Source: Roseovarius faecimaris (GTDB lineage Bacteria > Pseudomonadota > Alphaproteobacteria > Rhodobacterales > Rhodobacteraceae). Taken from it: 64,000 nt of DNA. The notes beneath the pieces are model-generated. The model was not told where the DNA came from. It searched no databases and saw only the letters and a list, made by a program, of their open reading frames with translations. Below are positions 8,994-17,016 of the stretch, in pieces (positions within the stretch are counted from its first letter, which is position 1; the number at the start of each line of letters is the position of its first letter). The position numbers were made by a program, and so were the translations under genes. Where the stretch lies: assembly GCF_009762325.1 (NCBI RefSeq), contig NZ_CP034348.1, positions 254,501-318,500 of the forward strand, written 5' to 3'.

Positions 8994-10244
8994 TCAATGC
9001 AGGTTGGGCTGGTTGCCCTGACCTTTTTCGTCGATCAGGTTGCCGGTCATGAACCGGTCCAGCCGCATTTGCGCGGCGACCGGGTGTGGCTCGTCCTTGG
9101 CCAGCAGATGCGCATAGCAATACCCGCTTGCCGGCGTCGCCTTGAAGCCGCCATAGCACCAGCCGCCATTGAAATAGAGGCCCTCGATATGGGTCTTGTC
9201 GATGAAGGGCGTGCCGTCCATCGACATGTCCATCACCCCGCCCCAGCTGCGCAGCAGACGCGCGCGGCCGATCATCGGCATGATCGCCATACCGCCCTCG
9301 GCCACATCCTCGACCACCGGCAGGTTGCCGCGCTGGGCATAGGTGTTGTACCCGTCGATATCGCCACCAAACACAAGCCCGCCCTTATCGGACTGGCTCA
9401 CATAAAAATGGCCCGCGCCAAAGGTTATCACCCCAGGGAGAACAGGTTTTAACCCTTCGCTGACGAAGGCCTGAAGAACATGAGATTCAATCGGCAGGCG
9501 CATCCCTGCGAGGGCGGCCACCCGGCCGGACGAGCCGGCCACGCACATCGCCACCTTGCGCGCACGAATCGCGCCGCGCGTGGTCTGAACGCCCCGGCAG
9601 ACACCGTTCTCGATGTCGATCCCGGTGACTTCGCAATTCTGGATGATGTCCACGCCCCGGCTGTCGGCCCCGCGCGCATAGCCCCAGGCCACCGCGTCAT
9701 GCCGCGCCGTGCCGCCGCGCCGCTGATAAAGGCCCCCCTTGATCGGGAACCGCGCATTGTCGAAGTTGAGGAACGGCAGCTCGCGCCGCAGCTGTGCTTC
9801 ATCGGCCAGCTCGGCATCCGCCCCGCTGAGGAACATCGCATTGCCGCGCCGCACGAAGGCGTCCCGCTGCGCGTCGGAATGAAACAGGTTCAGGATCGAG
9901 CGCTGTGAGACCATCGAGTTATAGTTCGTGTCCTGCTCCAGGTTTTCCCAAAGCTTCATCGACATCTCATAGAAGGGCTGGTTGCCGGGCAGCAGATAGT
10001 TCGACCGGATGATCGTCGTGTTCCGTCCGATATTGCCTGAGCCAAGCCAGCCTTTCTCCAGCACCGCCACGTTGCGCATGCCGAACTCTTTGGAGAGGTA
10101 ATAGGCCGTCGACAGCCCATGCCCACCGCCGCCGATGATAATGATATCATATTCCGGCTTCGGATCCGGCTCGCGCCAGGCGGCTTTCCACCCCTTGTTG
10201 CCGGTCAGGCCTTCCTTGAATATCCTGAATGCCGAATAACGCAT
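8994..10244 (-). CDS. soxB: sarcosine oxidase beta subunit
   Basis: The 416-residue flavoprotein subunit that oxidises the N-methyl amine. A DAO-type FAD fold starts at YDIIIIGGGGHGLSTAYYL (32-50), and His182 in GGTARHDAVAWGYARG matches the residue that carries covalent FMN in this family. I chose the ATG at 10244 (protein start MRYSAFRIFKEGLTGNKGW), the usual family start, which has GGGGA about 8 bases upstream; a longer version from 10310 would reach into the divergent regulator's promoter region. First gene of the soxBDAG operon; transcription probably starts in the short gap shared with the regulator at 10324. Confidence 0.92.
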   Translation of the reverse strand: MRYSAFRIFKEGLTGNKGWKAAWREPDPKPEYDIIIIGGGGHGLSTAYYLSKEFGMRNVAVLEKGWLGSGNIGRNTTIIRSNYLLPGNQPFYEMSMKLWENLEQDTNYNSMVSQRSILNLFHSDAQRDAFVRRGNAMFLSGADAELADEAQLRRELPFLNFDNARFPIKGGLYQRRGGTARHDAVAWGYARGADSRGVDIIQNCEVTGIDIENGVCRGVQTTRGAIRARKVAMCVAGSSGRVAALAGMRLPIESHVLQAFVSEGLKPVLPGVITFGAGHFYVSQSDKGGLVFGGDIDGYNTYAQRGNLPVVEDVAEGGMAIMPMIGRARLLRSWGGVMDMSMDGTPFIDKTHIEGLYFNGGWCYGGFKATPASGYCYAHLLAKDEPHPVAAQMRLDRFMTGNLIDEKGQGNQPNLH

Positions 10245-10323
10245 GTAGCTCAGTCCCCGCAGATGGTGTTCCCGAACCATTGCTGGACAAATGCGAATCG
10301 ACTTCCTCAAAATAGTCGGTTAG

Positions 10324-11289
10324 ATGTCTGTTATGGACACGATTGGTACAAATCCAGCCGAACGCCGTATCGGCATCCTCGTGATCCCCGGATTCGCGGT
10401 CATGTCCTACGCCTCGCTGGTCGAGCCGATGCGCGCGGCCAACCTTCTGGGGCGGCGCAGCCTCTACCGGATGATCAATATCGGACTGACGGGCGAGCCC
10501 ATTCCAAGCTCCGGCGCTGCGGTGGTGATGCCCCAGGCGCAGGTGGGTGATGACCTGCGCCTTGATACGCTTTTTGTCGTCGCGGGCGGTGACCCGACAG
10601 GCTTCAGCGACAAACGCACCTTCGCCTGGCTTTCCCGCCAGGCCCGCGCAGGCGTACAGATCGGCGGGGTGTCGGGCGGGCCGATCATCCTCGCCAATGC
10701 CGGGCTGATGAGCGGGCGGCGCATGACCGTGCACTGGGAACACGCCGAGGCGCTGGCCGAAATCTCGCCGCATCTTCTGATCGAGCGGACGCTCTTTGTG
10801 ATCGACCGTGACCGCGTGACGTGCGCGGGCGGCACTGCGCCCATGGACCTGATGCACGCGCTCATCTCACAGCATCACGGCGTGCCCTTCGCGCGGCTTG
10901 TCTCCGACTGGTTCATGCATACCGAAATCCGCCCTTCAGCGGGGCCGCAGCGCGGCGGGCTCGTGGCCCGCGTGGGCAGCACCAACGCCGCCATTCTCGA
11001 TGCCGTCCGCGCGATGGAGGCGCATGTGGCCGAACCGCTCGCGCTGACCGATCTTGCCCAGATCGCGGGCCTCTCCCCGCGTCAGCTCAACCGGCTCTTC
11101 ACCGAAAAACTGGGCCGCTCGACAATGCGCTATTACCGCGACCTGCGGTTGGAGGCGGCACAGAACCTCCTGGCCAATTCACCCCTGTCCCTGACCGAGA
11201 TCGCGATGGCCACCGGCTTCGCCTCGCCGTCGCATTTCTCCCGCGTCTATGCCGAAAGCTATGGCAAACCGCCTTCTGTCGGCCGCTGA
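10324..11289 (+). CDS. GlxA-type AraC family regulator, divergent from soxB
   Basis: A 321-residue regulator with an N-terminal DJ-1/PfpI-like domain (IGILVIPGFAVMSYASLVEP, then GGVSGGPIILANAGL and WEHAEALAEISPHL) and a C-terminal AraC helix-turn-helix pair (TDLAQIAGLSPRQLNRLFTE and LTEIAMATGFASPSHFSRVY). It follows the layout of GbdR-like activators, which sense dimethylglycine or glycine betaine in pseudomonads. Being divergent from soxB with only 79 bases between starts, it is the most likely direct regulator of the sox operon. The window thus has two GlxA-type regulators bracketing the same operon. Confidence 0.88.
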   Translation: MSVMDTIGTNPAERRIGILVIPGFAVMSYASLVEPMRAANLLGRRSLYRMINIGLTGEPIPSSGAAVVMPQAQVGDDLRLDTLFVVAGGDPTGFSDKRTFAWLSRQARAGVQIGGVSGGPIILANAGLMSGRRMTVHWEHAEALAEISPHLLIERTLFVIDRDRVTCAGGTAPMDLMHALISQHHGVPFARLVSDWFMHTEIRPSAGPQRGGLVARVGSTNAAILDAVRAMEAHVAEPLALTDLAQIAGLSPRQLNRLFTEKLGRSTMRYYRDLRLEAAQNLLANSPLSLTEIAMATGFASPSHFSRVYAESYGKPPSVGR

Positions 11290-11297
11290 AATGCCTG

Positions 11298-11316
11298 CCC
11301 TGGACCTGATCCGGGG
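11298..11316 (+). repeat. REP-like short inverted repeat
   Basis: A 19-base near-palindrome CCCTGGACCTGATCCGGGG lies between the convergent regulator and tupA genes. A second copy, inverted and 16/19 identical, is at 63715. Sequences of this GGACnTGATCC type are common between genes in alphaproteobacteria; a role as mRNA 3' structure is inferred. Confidence 0.5.
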
Positions 11317-11324
11317 CCGCCTGC

Positions 11325-12128
11325 TCATTCAGCTTGCGCGTTGAACACAAACAGGGCTTCGCCGTTGATCTTGTACTCGTTGATCAGCGTCCTGGCCGTC
11401 TCCGAGGTCAGCCACCCCTCCAGTGTCTTTGCCGCCTCGGCCTTTACATGCCCGTGTTTCTCGGGGTTCACGGGGATATAGGCATATTGATTGAACAGCA
11501 CCGGATCGCCCGCGAACAGCAGCGCCAACTCGCCCTTGTTCCCGAAATTGAGCCAGCTCGCCCGGTCCGACATGATATAGGCATTCAGGCCCGACGCCGT
11601 GTTCAGGCTCGCCCCCATCCCGGCACCGACGGCGTTATACCACGCCCCGAAACTCTCGGGATCCAGATCAGCCGCCGCCCAGAGCGACAGCTCTTTCTTG
11701 TGGGTTCCGCTATCGTCCCCACGGCTCACAAAGGGCACCTCAGTCCCGGCAATCCTGCGCAGGGCATCCGCCGCGCTTTCAGCCCCGGCAATCCCGGCGC
11801 CATCCGCCATGGGCCCGATGAAAACGAAATCGTTATACATGATCTCGCGCCGATGCGTGCCATGCCTGGCCTCGACAAAGGCCATCTCGGCCGCCTTGGA
11901 ATGCACCAGGATCGCATCGACATCGCCCGCCTCGCCCAGCCGCAGCGCCTGACCCGTGCCCACCACCAGCAATTGCACCTCTAGCCCCGTCTCTTCAAGG
12001 ATCGCAGGCAGCAGAACATCCGACAGTCCGGAATTGTGGAAGCTTGTCGTCACCGCCATCTTCATGGTTTCGGCCTGCGCGGAAACGGCCCAGATCACCG
12101 CTGACAGGATTGCAAAAAGGCGTTTCAT
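11325..12128 (-). CDS. tupA: tungstate-type ABC transporter substrate-binding protein
   Basis: A 267-residue periplasmic oxyanion-binding protein with a cleavable signal (MKRLFAILSAVIWAVSAQA). The first strand, AVTTSFHNSGLSDVLLPAI, then DVDAILVHSKAAE and VPFVSRGDDSGTHKKE, follow the TupA pattern (TTTSxxxSGLLDxLLP, LVHxPxAE, SRGDDSGTH) better than ModA. TupA binds tungstate with very high affinity and delivers it to TupBC. It is the last of the codirectional fdh-tup cluster, so its likely job is to supply the metal for the bis-MGD cofactor of the neighbouring formate dehydrogenase. Molybdate cannot be excluded as a ligand from sequence alone. Its start overlaps the tupC stop. Confidence 0.85.
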   Translation of the reverse strand: MKRLFAILSAVIWAVSAQAETMKMAVTTSFHNSGLSDVLLPAILEETGLEVQLLVVGTGQALRLGEAGDVDAILVHSKAAEMAFVEARHGTHRREIMYNDFVFIGPMADGAGIAGAESAADALRRIAGTEVPFVSRGDDSGTHKKELSLWAAADLDPESFGAWYNAVGAGMGASLNTASGLNAYIMSDRASWLNFGNKGELALLFAGDPVLFNQYAYIPVNPEKHGHVKAEAAKTLEGWLTSETARTLINEYKINGEALFVFNAQAE

Positions 12129-12838
12129 TCCAAGATGTCTCCCTCAAGAAAGGCTCTGGCTTCTGGCGTGCTGGGATTGGCAAAGAAATCCTCTGCCGGC
12201 GCGGTCGCATTTACAGCGCCACCCAAGAGGAAAACCACATCGCTTGCAAGCCGTTTCGCCTGTCCGATGTTGTGGGTCGTCATGATGATCCGCGTCCCGT
12301 CCGCCTGCGCCTGCTGCAAAAGCGTCTCGAACTCCCGGGTGGACCGCCCGTCGAGATTGGCACAAGGCTCATCCAGAAAGACAACACTCGGGTGCCGGAT
12401 CAGCGCGCGCCCCAGTGCCAGCTTCTGTTTTTCGCCGCCCGACAGGCGCGGGGCAGGGCGCTCCAGCGCATCGCCCAGCCCGATCCGGCCCGCCCATTTC
12501 TCGACGCGCCGCGCGATCTCGGCCTTGCCCACCCCGCTCAGGCGCAGCGGATAGGCCAGGTTCTCGGCCACCGTCCGGCGCAGCATGATCGGCGTCTGAA
12601 ACACATAGGCCTGGCTCTGGCGTGCCTCCTCCTCGGGCAGGGACCAGTGCAGACGCCCGCCGCTCAGCCGCTCCACCCCGTGCAGCACCTTCAACAGCGT
12701 CGTCTTGCCCGCGCCATTGGGGCCAAGCACCATGGTCACACCGGCCACCCCCAGCTCCAGGCTGACCGGCCCCAGAATCACCTTGCCGCGCCGCTTCACC
12801 AGCCCGTCGGTCAGGGTCATGCTCATCGGCCGGATCAC
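12125..12838 (-). CDS. tupC: tungstate-type ABC transporter ATP-binding protein
   Basis: A 237-residue ABC ATPase with Walker A GPNGAGKTTLL (39-49), signature LSGGEKQKLALGRAL and Walker B VVFLDEPCANLD, the D-loop following. It would power the TupB permease in the inner membrane. It overlaps tupA (ATGA) and tupB (4 bases), so the three genes are translationally coupled. The gene family is the short, single-domain type seen in TupC rather than ModC, which carries a C-terminal molybdate-binding domain that is missing here. That absence supports tungstate-type assignment but does not prove it. Confidence 0.85.
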   Translation of the reverse strand: MIRPMSMTLTDGLVKRRGKVILGPVSLELGVAGVTMVLGPNGAGKTTLLKVLHGVERLSGGRLHWSLPEEEARQSQAYVFQTPIMLRRTVAENLAYPLRLSGVGKAEIARRVEKWAGRIGLGDALERPAPRLSGGEKQKLALGRALIRHPSVVFLDEPCANLDGRSTREFETLLQQAQADGTRIIMTTHNIGQAKRLASDVVFLLGGAVNATAPAEDFFANPSTPEARAFLEGDILE

Positions 12839-13539
12839 CAGCGCCCCTCCCTTTCGGTGCGCGACAGCGCGTGAATGCCAAAGTTCACCGCCACCGCCAG
12901 CGCGATCAGCAAAAAGCCCAGCCCCAGTGCCAGCGCGAAATCGCCCTTGCCGGTCTCAAGCGCGATGGCCGTGGTCAGCACCCGCGTGGCATGGTCGATA
13001 TTACCCCCCACGATCATGATCGCGCCGACCTCGCCAATTGCCCGGCCAAAGCCTGCAAGGGCGGCGGTCAGCAGTGTACGCCGCCCATCCCAGATCAGCG
13101 TCGCCACCCTCTGCCGCTTGGTGGTGTTAAGCGAGATCAGCAGGTCATGATATTCTGCCCAAAGCTCGCGCATCGCCTGATGGGTGATCGAGGCAATCAG
13201 CGGCGTGATGATGATCACCTGCGCGATGATCATCGCCGTCGGCGTGAACAAGAGGCCAAAAACACCAAACGGCCCCGACCGGCTGAGCAGCAGATAAACG
13301 ATCAGCCCGACCACCACCGGCGGCAGCCCCATCAGCGCGTTGAGCACCGCAATCGTCGCGCGCCGGTGCTTAAAGCGCCGCACCGCCAGCCAGGTGCCGA
13401 AGGGCAGGGCGATGCAGGACGCGATCACCAGCGCCGTCAGGCTCACCTGCAATGACCGCAGCGTGATTTCCACCAGATCCCTGTCCAGCGTCACGATCAG
13501 CCAAAAGGCTTGGGTAAGGCCGGCCCAGATCTCATTCAT
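12835..13539 (-). CDS. tupB: tungstate-type ABC transporter permease
   Basis: A 234-residue membrane permease with about five to six helices, such as VSLTALVIASCIALPFGTWL, ALMGLPPVVVGLIVYLLL and FALALGLGFLLIALAVAVNF. The cytoplasmic loop with AALAGFGRAIGEVGAIMIVG is the ATPase-contacting EAA motif region. It forms the channel of the TupABC importer. It lies directly after a 42-codon gene and the WD40-cytochrome gene on the same strand; gap to the small gene is about 30 bases, consistent with one transcript from the formate dehydrogenase cluster. Confidence 0.87.
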   Translation of the reverse strand: MNEIWAGLTQAFWLIVTLDRDLVEITLRSLQVSLTALVIASCIALPFGTWLAVRRFKHRRATIAVLNALMGLPPVVVGLIVYLLLSRSGPFGVFGLLFTPTAMIIAQVIIITPLIASITHQAMRELWAEYHDLLISLNTTKRQRVATLIWDGRRTLLTAALAGFGRAIGEVGAIMIVGGNIDHATRVLTTAIALETGKGDFALALGLGFLLIALAVAVNFGIHALSRTEREGRW

Positions 13540-13569
13540 CGCGATGCTATCCTTGCCGGCAGGGGGCGT

Positions 13570-13698
13570 TTAGTCGAGACGCACCGAAGACGGGCTCGAC
13601 GTGCGGTCCTGCGACGAGAAGCCCATATTGTCGAGAATGACGTTCGATCCCACCGCGATCACGGCAATGGCCACAAAGGCGCTCAGCATGGCTTTCAT
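13570..13698 (-). CDS. 42-residue membrane or exported peptide in the fdh cluster
   Basis: A short gene read directly from the sequence: an ATG at 13698 preceded by GGGGGAG overlapping the end of the cytochrome gene, 42 codons, and TAA at 13570. The peptide starts MKAMLSAFVAIAVIAVGSN, a hydrophobic N-terminal segment suited to a signal anchor, followed by a polar tail (SSQDRTSSPSSVRLD). Spacing is tight on both sides (stop overlap upstream, 30 bases to tupB). The hydrophobic start, good ribosome-binding site and exact fit in the cluster argue for a real gene. Function unknown; a small subunit or assembly factor of the membrane formate dehydrogenase is one possibility. Confidence 0.65.
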   Translation of the reverse strand: MKAMLSAFVAIAVIAVGSNVILDNMGFSSQDRTSSPSSVRLD

Positions 13699-13701
13699 GT
13701 C

Positions 13702-14994
13702 TTACTCTCCCCCCGGGGCCGTGGCCTGTCGCAGATAGGCGATCAGGTCCTCCCGGTCCTTTGATTTCACGATACGCTGCATTGGCATCTTCGTGCCAGG
13801 TATATAATGGTCCGGACCCTCGTCGAACAAGGCATCAATCGTCTCCTCGTTCCAGATGATCTCGGACCCTTCCAGAATATCCGAATAGGTATAATCCGCC
13901 ACCGTCCCCGCGCGGCGGCCAAAAAGCTTGTGCAGGCTTGGCCCCGCCTTGCGCGCGCTGCCCTCGGTCAGCGTGTGACAGATCGAGCATTTGCGCTTGA
14001 ACTGCCGCTCGCCATTCGGAAGCTCCTCGGGGTTTTCCAGGAAGCTGCGCGTCTCGGCGGACATCTGACCGTGCTCGTCCATCGTCTCCACCGGCCAGGA
14101 ATAGAGAATATCCTCGATCCCGCCCGCATGGATGTTCTGCCCATCCGGCGAAAAGGCCAGCGCCCAGATCGGGCCGTTGCGCGCGGCGCGAAAGTCGCGG
14201 GTGATGCGGCGCGCTTCGGTGTCGATCACCATGATATAGCCCTGCCCGTCACCGGCCGCCAATTGCGCGGTGCCGGGGTGGTAATCCATCGACAGGATCG
14301 GGCGGCGCTCCAGCGTGAAATCGGCGATCTGCTCGCCCGAGGCAATGTCGATCATCCGCGTGCCGCCATCGACGGCGCCATAGGCGATCCAGCCCTCCGC
14401 CTCGTTCAGACTCAGCGTGTTGACCCCGAATCCGTGCTTCACCAGCCGCCGCTTTTCCTGCCCGGTGGCCACATCCCAGATGCGGATCGTCCCATCCACC
14501 GAGGCCGAGTAAAGCAGGCTGGCGTCGGCGCTGAACACCACATCGTTCACGCCCTTCTCATGCCCGCGCAAAAACACAGGCTCACCGCCCGCCAGAGGCC
14601 AGAGCCCGACCGTCGCATCCCAGCTCGCCGAGGCGAGCCATGCGCCATCCGCCGACATATCCAGCGCCGTGATCTTGGCGGTATGCGCGCCGATCTCGCG
14701 GGCCGCGCCGGTGGCGGCCTCCCAGCCCCAGAGCGTGAAATCATCGCCGCCGGCAAACACCGCCCCGTTGCCGGGGATCAGCACCGTGTTGACGGCCGCG
14801 CGATTACCCTCAAGCCAGCGCGGCACCGCGCCCTCCCACAGCCCGACCGAATTGTCGAAACTCGCCGTGGCGATCTGGCCCGTGGGGGACACGGCAATAT
14901 CCATGATCGGCCCGCCATGGCCCTTCAGGGTAAAGAACTCCTGCGCGGGCGCGGGCCCGGCCAGCGCCAGGGCTATCGCAAGCGCCGTGCGCAT
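13702..14994 (-). CDS. WD40 beta-propeller fused to cytochrome c
   Basis: A 430-residue exported protein (signal MRTALAIALALAGPAPAQ). Residues about 22-305 form WD40 repeats, seen in LASASWDATVGLW, LLYSASVDGTIRIWD and LAFSPDGQNIHAGG. A class I cytochrome c domain follows, with heme motif CSICH (336-340) and a probable Met ligand in GTKMP (about 403). It starts at the base after the fdoI stop codon, so it belongs to the formate dehydrogenase operon. It could accept electrons from the dehydrogenase and pass them to the periplasmic cytochrome pool, with the propeller acting as docking platform; this is inference. Standard FDH-N/O operons do not carry such a gene. Confidence 0.88.
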   Translation of the reverse strand: MRTALAIALALAGPAPAQEFFTLKGHGGPIMDIAVSPTGQIATASFDNSVGLWEGAVPRWLEGNRAAVNTVLIPGNGAVFAGGDDFTLWGWEAATGAAREIGAHTAKITALDMSADGAWLASASWDATVGLWPLAGGEPVFLRGHEKGVNDVVFSADASLLYSASVDGTIRIWDVATGQEKRRLVKHGFGVNTLSLNEAEGWIAYGAVDGGTRMIDIASGEQIADFTLERRPILSMDYHPGTAQLAAGDGQGYIMVIDTEARRITRDFRAARNGPIWALAFSPDGQNIHAGGIEDILYSWPVETMDEHGQMSAETRSFLENPEELPNGERQFKRKCSICHTLTEGSARKAGPSLHKLFGRRAGTVADYTYSDILEGSEIIWNEETIDALFDEGPDHYIPGTKMPMQRIVKSKDREDLIAYLRQATAPGGE

Positions 14995-16218
14995 CTATTC
15001 GGCAGGGGTGGCCCCGTCGGGCGCCGTGCCCTTGGCCTTGTCATCGCGCGCCGCCATCGCCTCCTCGGCCCAGATCGAATGGTGCTCGCGGGCCCATTGT
15101 TCCTCGACCTCGCCGGTGCCCATGGCATCAAAGGCCCCCTCCATGCCGATCGAGCCGATATAGATATGCGCCAGAATGATCACCATCAGCGCAAAGCTGA
15201 CAATCGCGTGCCACGCCTGGGCAAGCTGCATCTCCTCATGCGGGGCAAGCACCGTGTTCAGTTCGCCCAGCCCCAGCAGGGCCGAGATGCCAAAGGCGTT
15301 CATCTTCTCGAAAGTTCCGGCGAACAGATTGATCTCGAACGGGAAGAGCAGGGCAAGACCGGTCAGCGAGATCGACCCGCCCAGCACGATGCAGGACCAG
15401 AAAATCAGCTTTTGCCCGGCGTTGAATTTCTTCGCGGGCGGGTGCGCGTCGGTGAAGATCCCGCCGCCCTTCAGCGCCCAGTTGATATCGGTTCGGTCGG
15501 GCAGGTTGTGGATCACCCACATCACGAAGATCATGATCAGCCCCAGGATAAAGGCCCAGGCCACGTTGTTATGCACCCATTTCGAGGCCACCGCGATGGT
15601 CGAAAAGGCGTCGTGACCGAAGGCCGGGATCAGCACCTTGCGCCCAAAGAGCGAAATCAGCCCGGTGATGCCAAGCACGATGAACGAGCCCGCCAGAAGC
15701 CAGTGCCCGAACCGCTCGACCGACTTGAACCGCGTAACCGTCCGCCCGGTCTTTTCACCGCCGATCCTGATCTTGCCTCGGATCACATAGAACAGCAGCA
15801 GCGCCAGAAGTGTGCCCAGCATCGCATAACCGCCATAGGTGGCCAGCGGCCCTTCGCGGAACTGCAGCCACTTCATGCCGCCATCCTGCACCAGAACCGT
15901 CGCCGCCGGGCCGCGCACCTGGCTGGTGATATCGGCACTGTCAAAGCGGATGCCGCGCCACAGATCCGGGTCCGACGCGCCGCCCAGCGTGCCAAGCTGC
16001 TCGGTCATGGCGGCGGCACTGTCCGGATCGCCCGTTACCGAGCTGCGAAAGGAATTATCCACCTTCTCGCCGCGCTGGCGGGCCATGATGTCCTCCAGCG
16101 TCTGCGCGCCGCCAGTGGCCGACCGGTCCGGCGCGGCAGCGCCATCGGCGGCCTCCTGCGCCAGGGCAGGGGTCATCAGGAACACGGTGAGCAGCAGGGC
16201 GATCAGGGCGCGAAACAT
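14995..16218 (-). CDS. fdoI: formate dehydrogenase cytochrome b subunit
   Basis: A 407-residue gamma subunit, the membrane anchor that moves electrons from FdhB through two b hemes to quinone. It has a signal peptide (MFRALIALLLTVFLMTPALA), then about 100 periplasmic residues absent from the short E. coli FdoI, then a four-helix core with the expected histidines in VERFGHWLLAGSFIVLGITG, SKWVHNNVAWAFILG and AWHAIVSFALMVIILAHIY. The C-terminal tail (REHHSIWAEEAMAARDD) is characteristic of the extended form. It is 188 bases downstream of fdhB, a gap that contains a terminator-like hairpin, so its level may be set below that of fdhAB. Confidence 0.9.
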   Translation of the reverse strand: MFRALIALLLTVFLMTPALAQEAADGAAAPDRSATGGAQTLEDIMARQRGEKVDNSFRSSVTGDPDSAAAMTEQLGTLGGASDPDLWRGIRFDSADITSQVRGPAATVLVQDGGMKWLQFREGPLATYGGYAMLGTLLALLLFYVIRGKIRIGGEKTGRTVTRFKSVERFGHWLLAGSFIVLGITGLISLFGRKVLIPAFGHDAFSTIAVASKWVHNNVAWAFILGLIMIFVMWVIHNLPDRTDINWALKGGGIFTDAHPPAKKFNAGQKLIFWSCIVLGGSISLTGLALLFPFEINLFAGTFEKMNAFGISALLGLGELNTVLAPHEEMQLAQAWHAIVSFALMVIILAHIYIGSIGMEGAFDAMGTGEVEEQWAREHHSIWAEEAMAARDDKAKGTAPDGATPAE

Positions 16219-16356
16219 GTCATGTCCTCGAAGTTGTCAATCAGGTCGATGTGTCGGTCAGGTCGAACGGTTTGCATCTAACCTCGGCAAGATTAGGTGA
16301 AAAACGTTCTGCCATCAAACGGTTGAGCGGAACGGCCCGAAAAGGGTTTTTGAAAA

Positions 16357-16381
16357 AGGGCGACCCTGCCAGAGCCGCCCT
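16357..16381 (-). terminator. terminator-like hairpin between fdhB and fdoI
   Basis: Read on the minus strand, AGGGCG and CGCCCT form a 6-bp stem around a 13-base loop, followed by TTTTC. It lies 26 bases after the fdhB stop and 139 bases before fdoI. It could be a partial terminator or an mRNA-stabilising 3' structure; the short stem makes strong termination uncertain. Confidence 0.45.
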
Positions 16382-16406
16382 CTTCCGTGTCCGTCAGCAG
16401 GGCGTA

Positions 16407-17003
16407 TCAGCCGCCCTTCTGGTCATAGGCCGTGCCCCAGCCCCAGGCGCCGGAGCCGAAGCCACGGGCCACCACGCGCTCGCGGTAGATGCCCGAGACG
16501 ACGTCGCCGTCACCCGCCAGCAGCGCCTTGGTGGCACACATCTCGGCGCAGATGGGCAGCTTGCCCTCGGCGATCCGGTTGCGGCCATATTTGGCGAACT
16601 CGGCGGTGGAGTGGTTCTCTTCCGGGCCACCGGCGCAGAAGGTGCACTTGTCCATCTTGCCGCGCGATCCGAAATTGCCGGCCTGCGGGAATTGCGGCGC
16701 ACCGAACGGGCACGCATAGAAGCAATACCCGCACCCGATGCACAGGTCTTTGGAGTGCAGGACGACGCCTTCTTCGTTCTGATAGAAGCAGTCGACCGGG
16801 CACACCGCCATGCAGGGCGCGTCCGAACAGTGCATGCACGCGACCGAGATCGACCGCTCCCCCGGCTTGCCGTCATTGATGGTGACGACCTTCCGGCGGT
16901 TGATGCCCCAGGGCACCTCATGCTCGTTCTTACAGGCCGTGACGCAGGCATTGCATTCAATGCAGCGTTCGGCGTCTACGAGAAACTTTGCTCTTGCAGC
17001 CAT
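16407..17003 (-). CDS. fdhB: formate dehydrogenase iron-sulfur beta subunit
   Basis: A 198-residue ferredoxin-type subunit. Four Cys clusters are seen: CIECNACVTAC (14-24), CMHCSDAPCMAVCPVDC, CIGCGYCFYACPFG, and CTFC with a later CAEMC, enough for four [4Fe-4S] centres. It carries electrons from FdhA to the cytochrome b. It is about 100 residues shorter than E. coli FdnH and lacks that protein's C-terminal membrane helix, so it is held at the membrane only through partners, if at all. No signal peptide is seen; export is presumably by riding with the Tat signal of FdhA. GAGGAG precedes the start ATG; it lies 13 bases after fdhA. Confidence 0.9.
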   Translation of the reverse strand: MAARAKFLVDAERCIECNACVTACKNEHEVPWGINRRKVVTINDGKPGERSISVACMHCSDAPCMAVCPVDCFYQNEEGVVLHSKDLCIGCGYCFYACPFGAPQFPQAGNFGSRGKMDKCTFCAGGPEENHSTAEFAKYGRNRIAEGKLPICAEMCATKALLAGDGDVVSGIYRERVVARGFGSGAWGWGTAYDQKGG

Positions 17004-17016
17004 GTTTACGTTCTCC

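Noticed and set aside
13807..16281. An 824-codon open frame opposite the WD40-cytochrome and fdoI genes
   Set aside because: It crosses two real genes on the other strand and is rich in Arg/His without domains.
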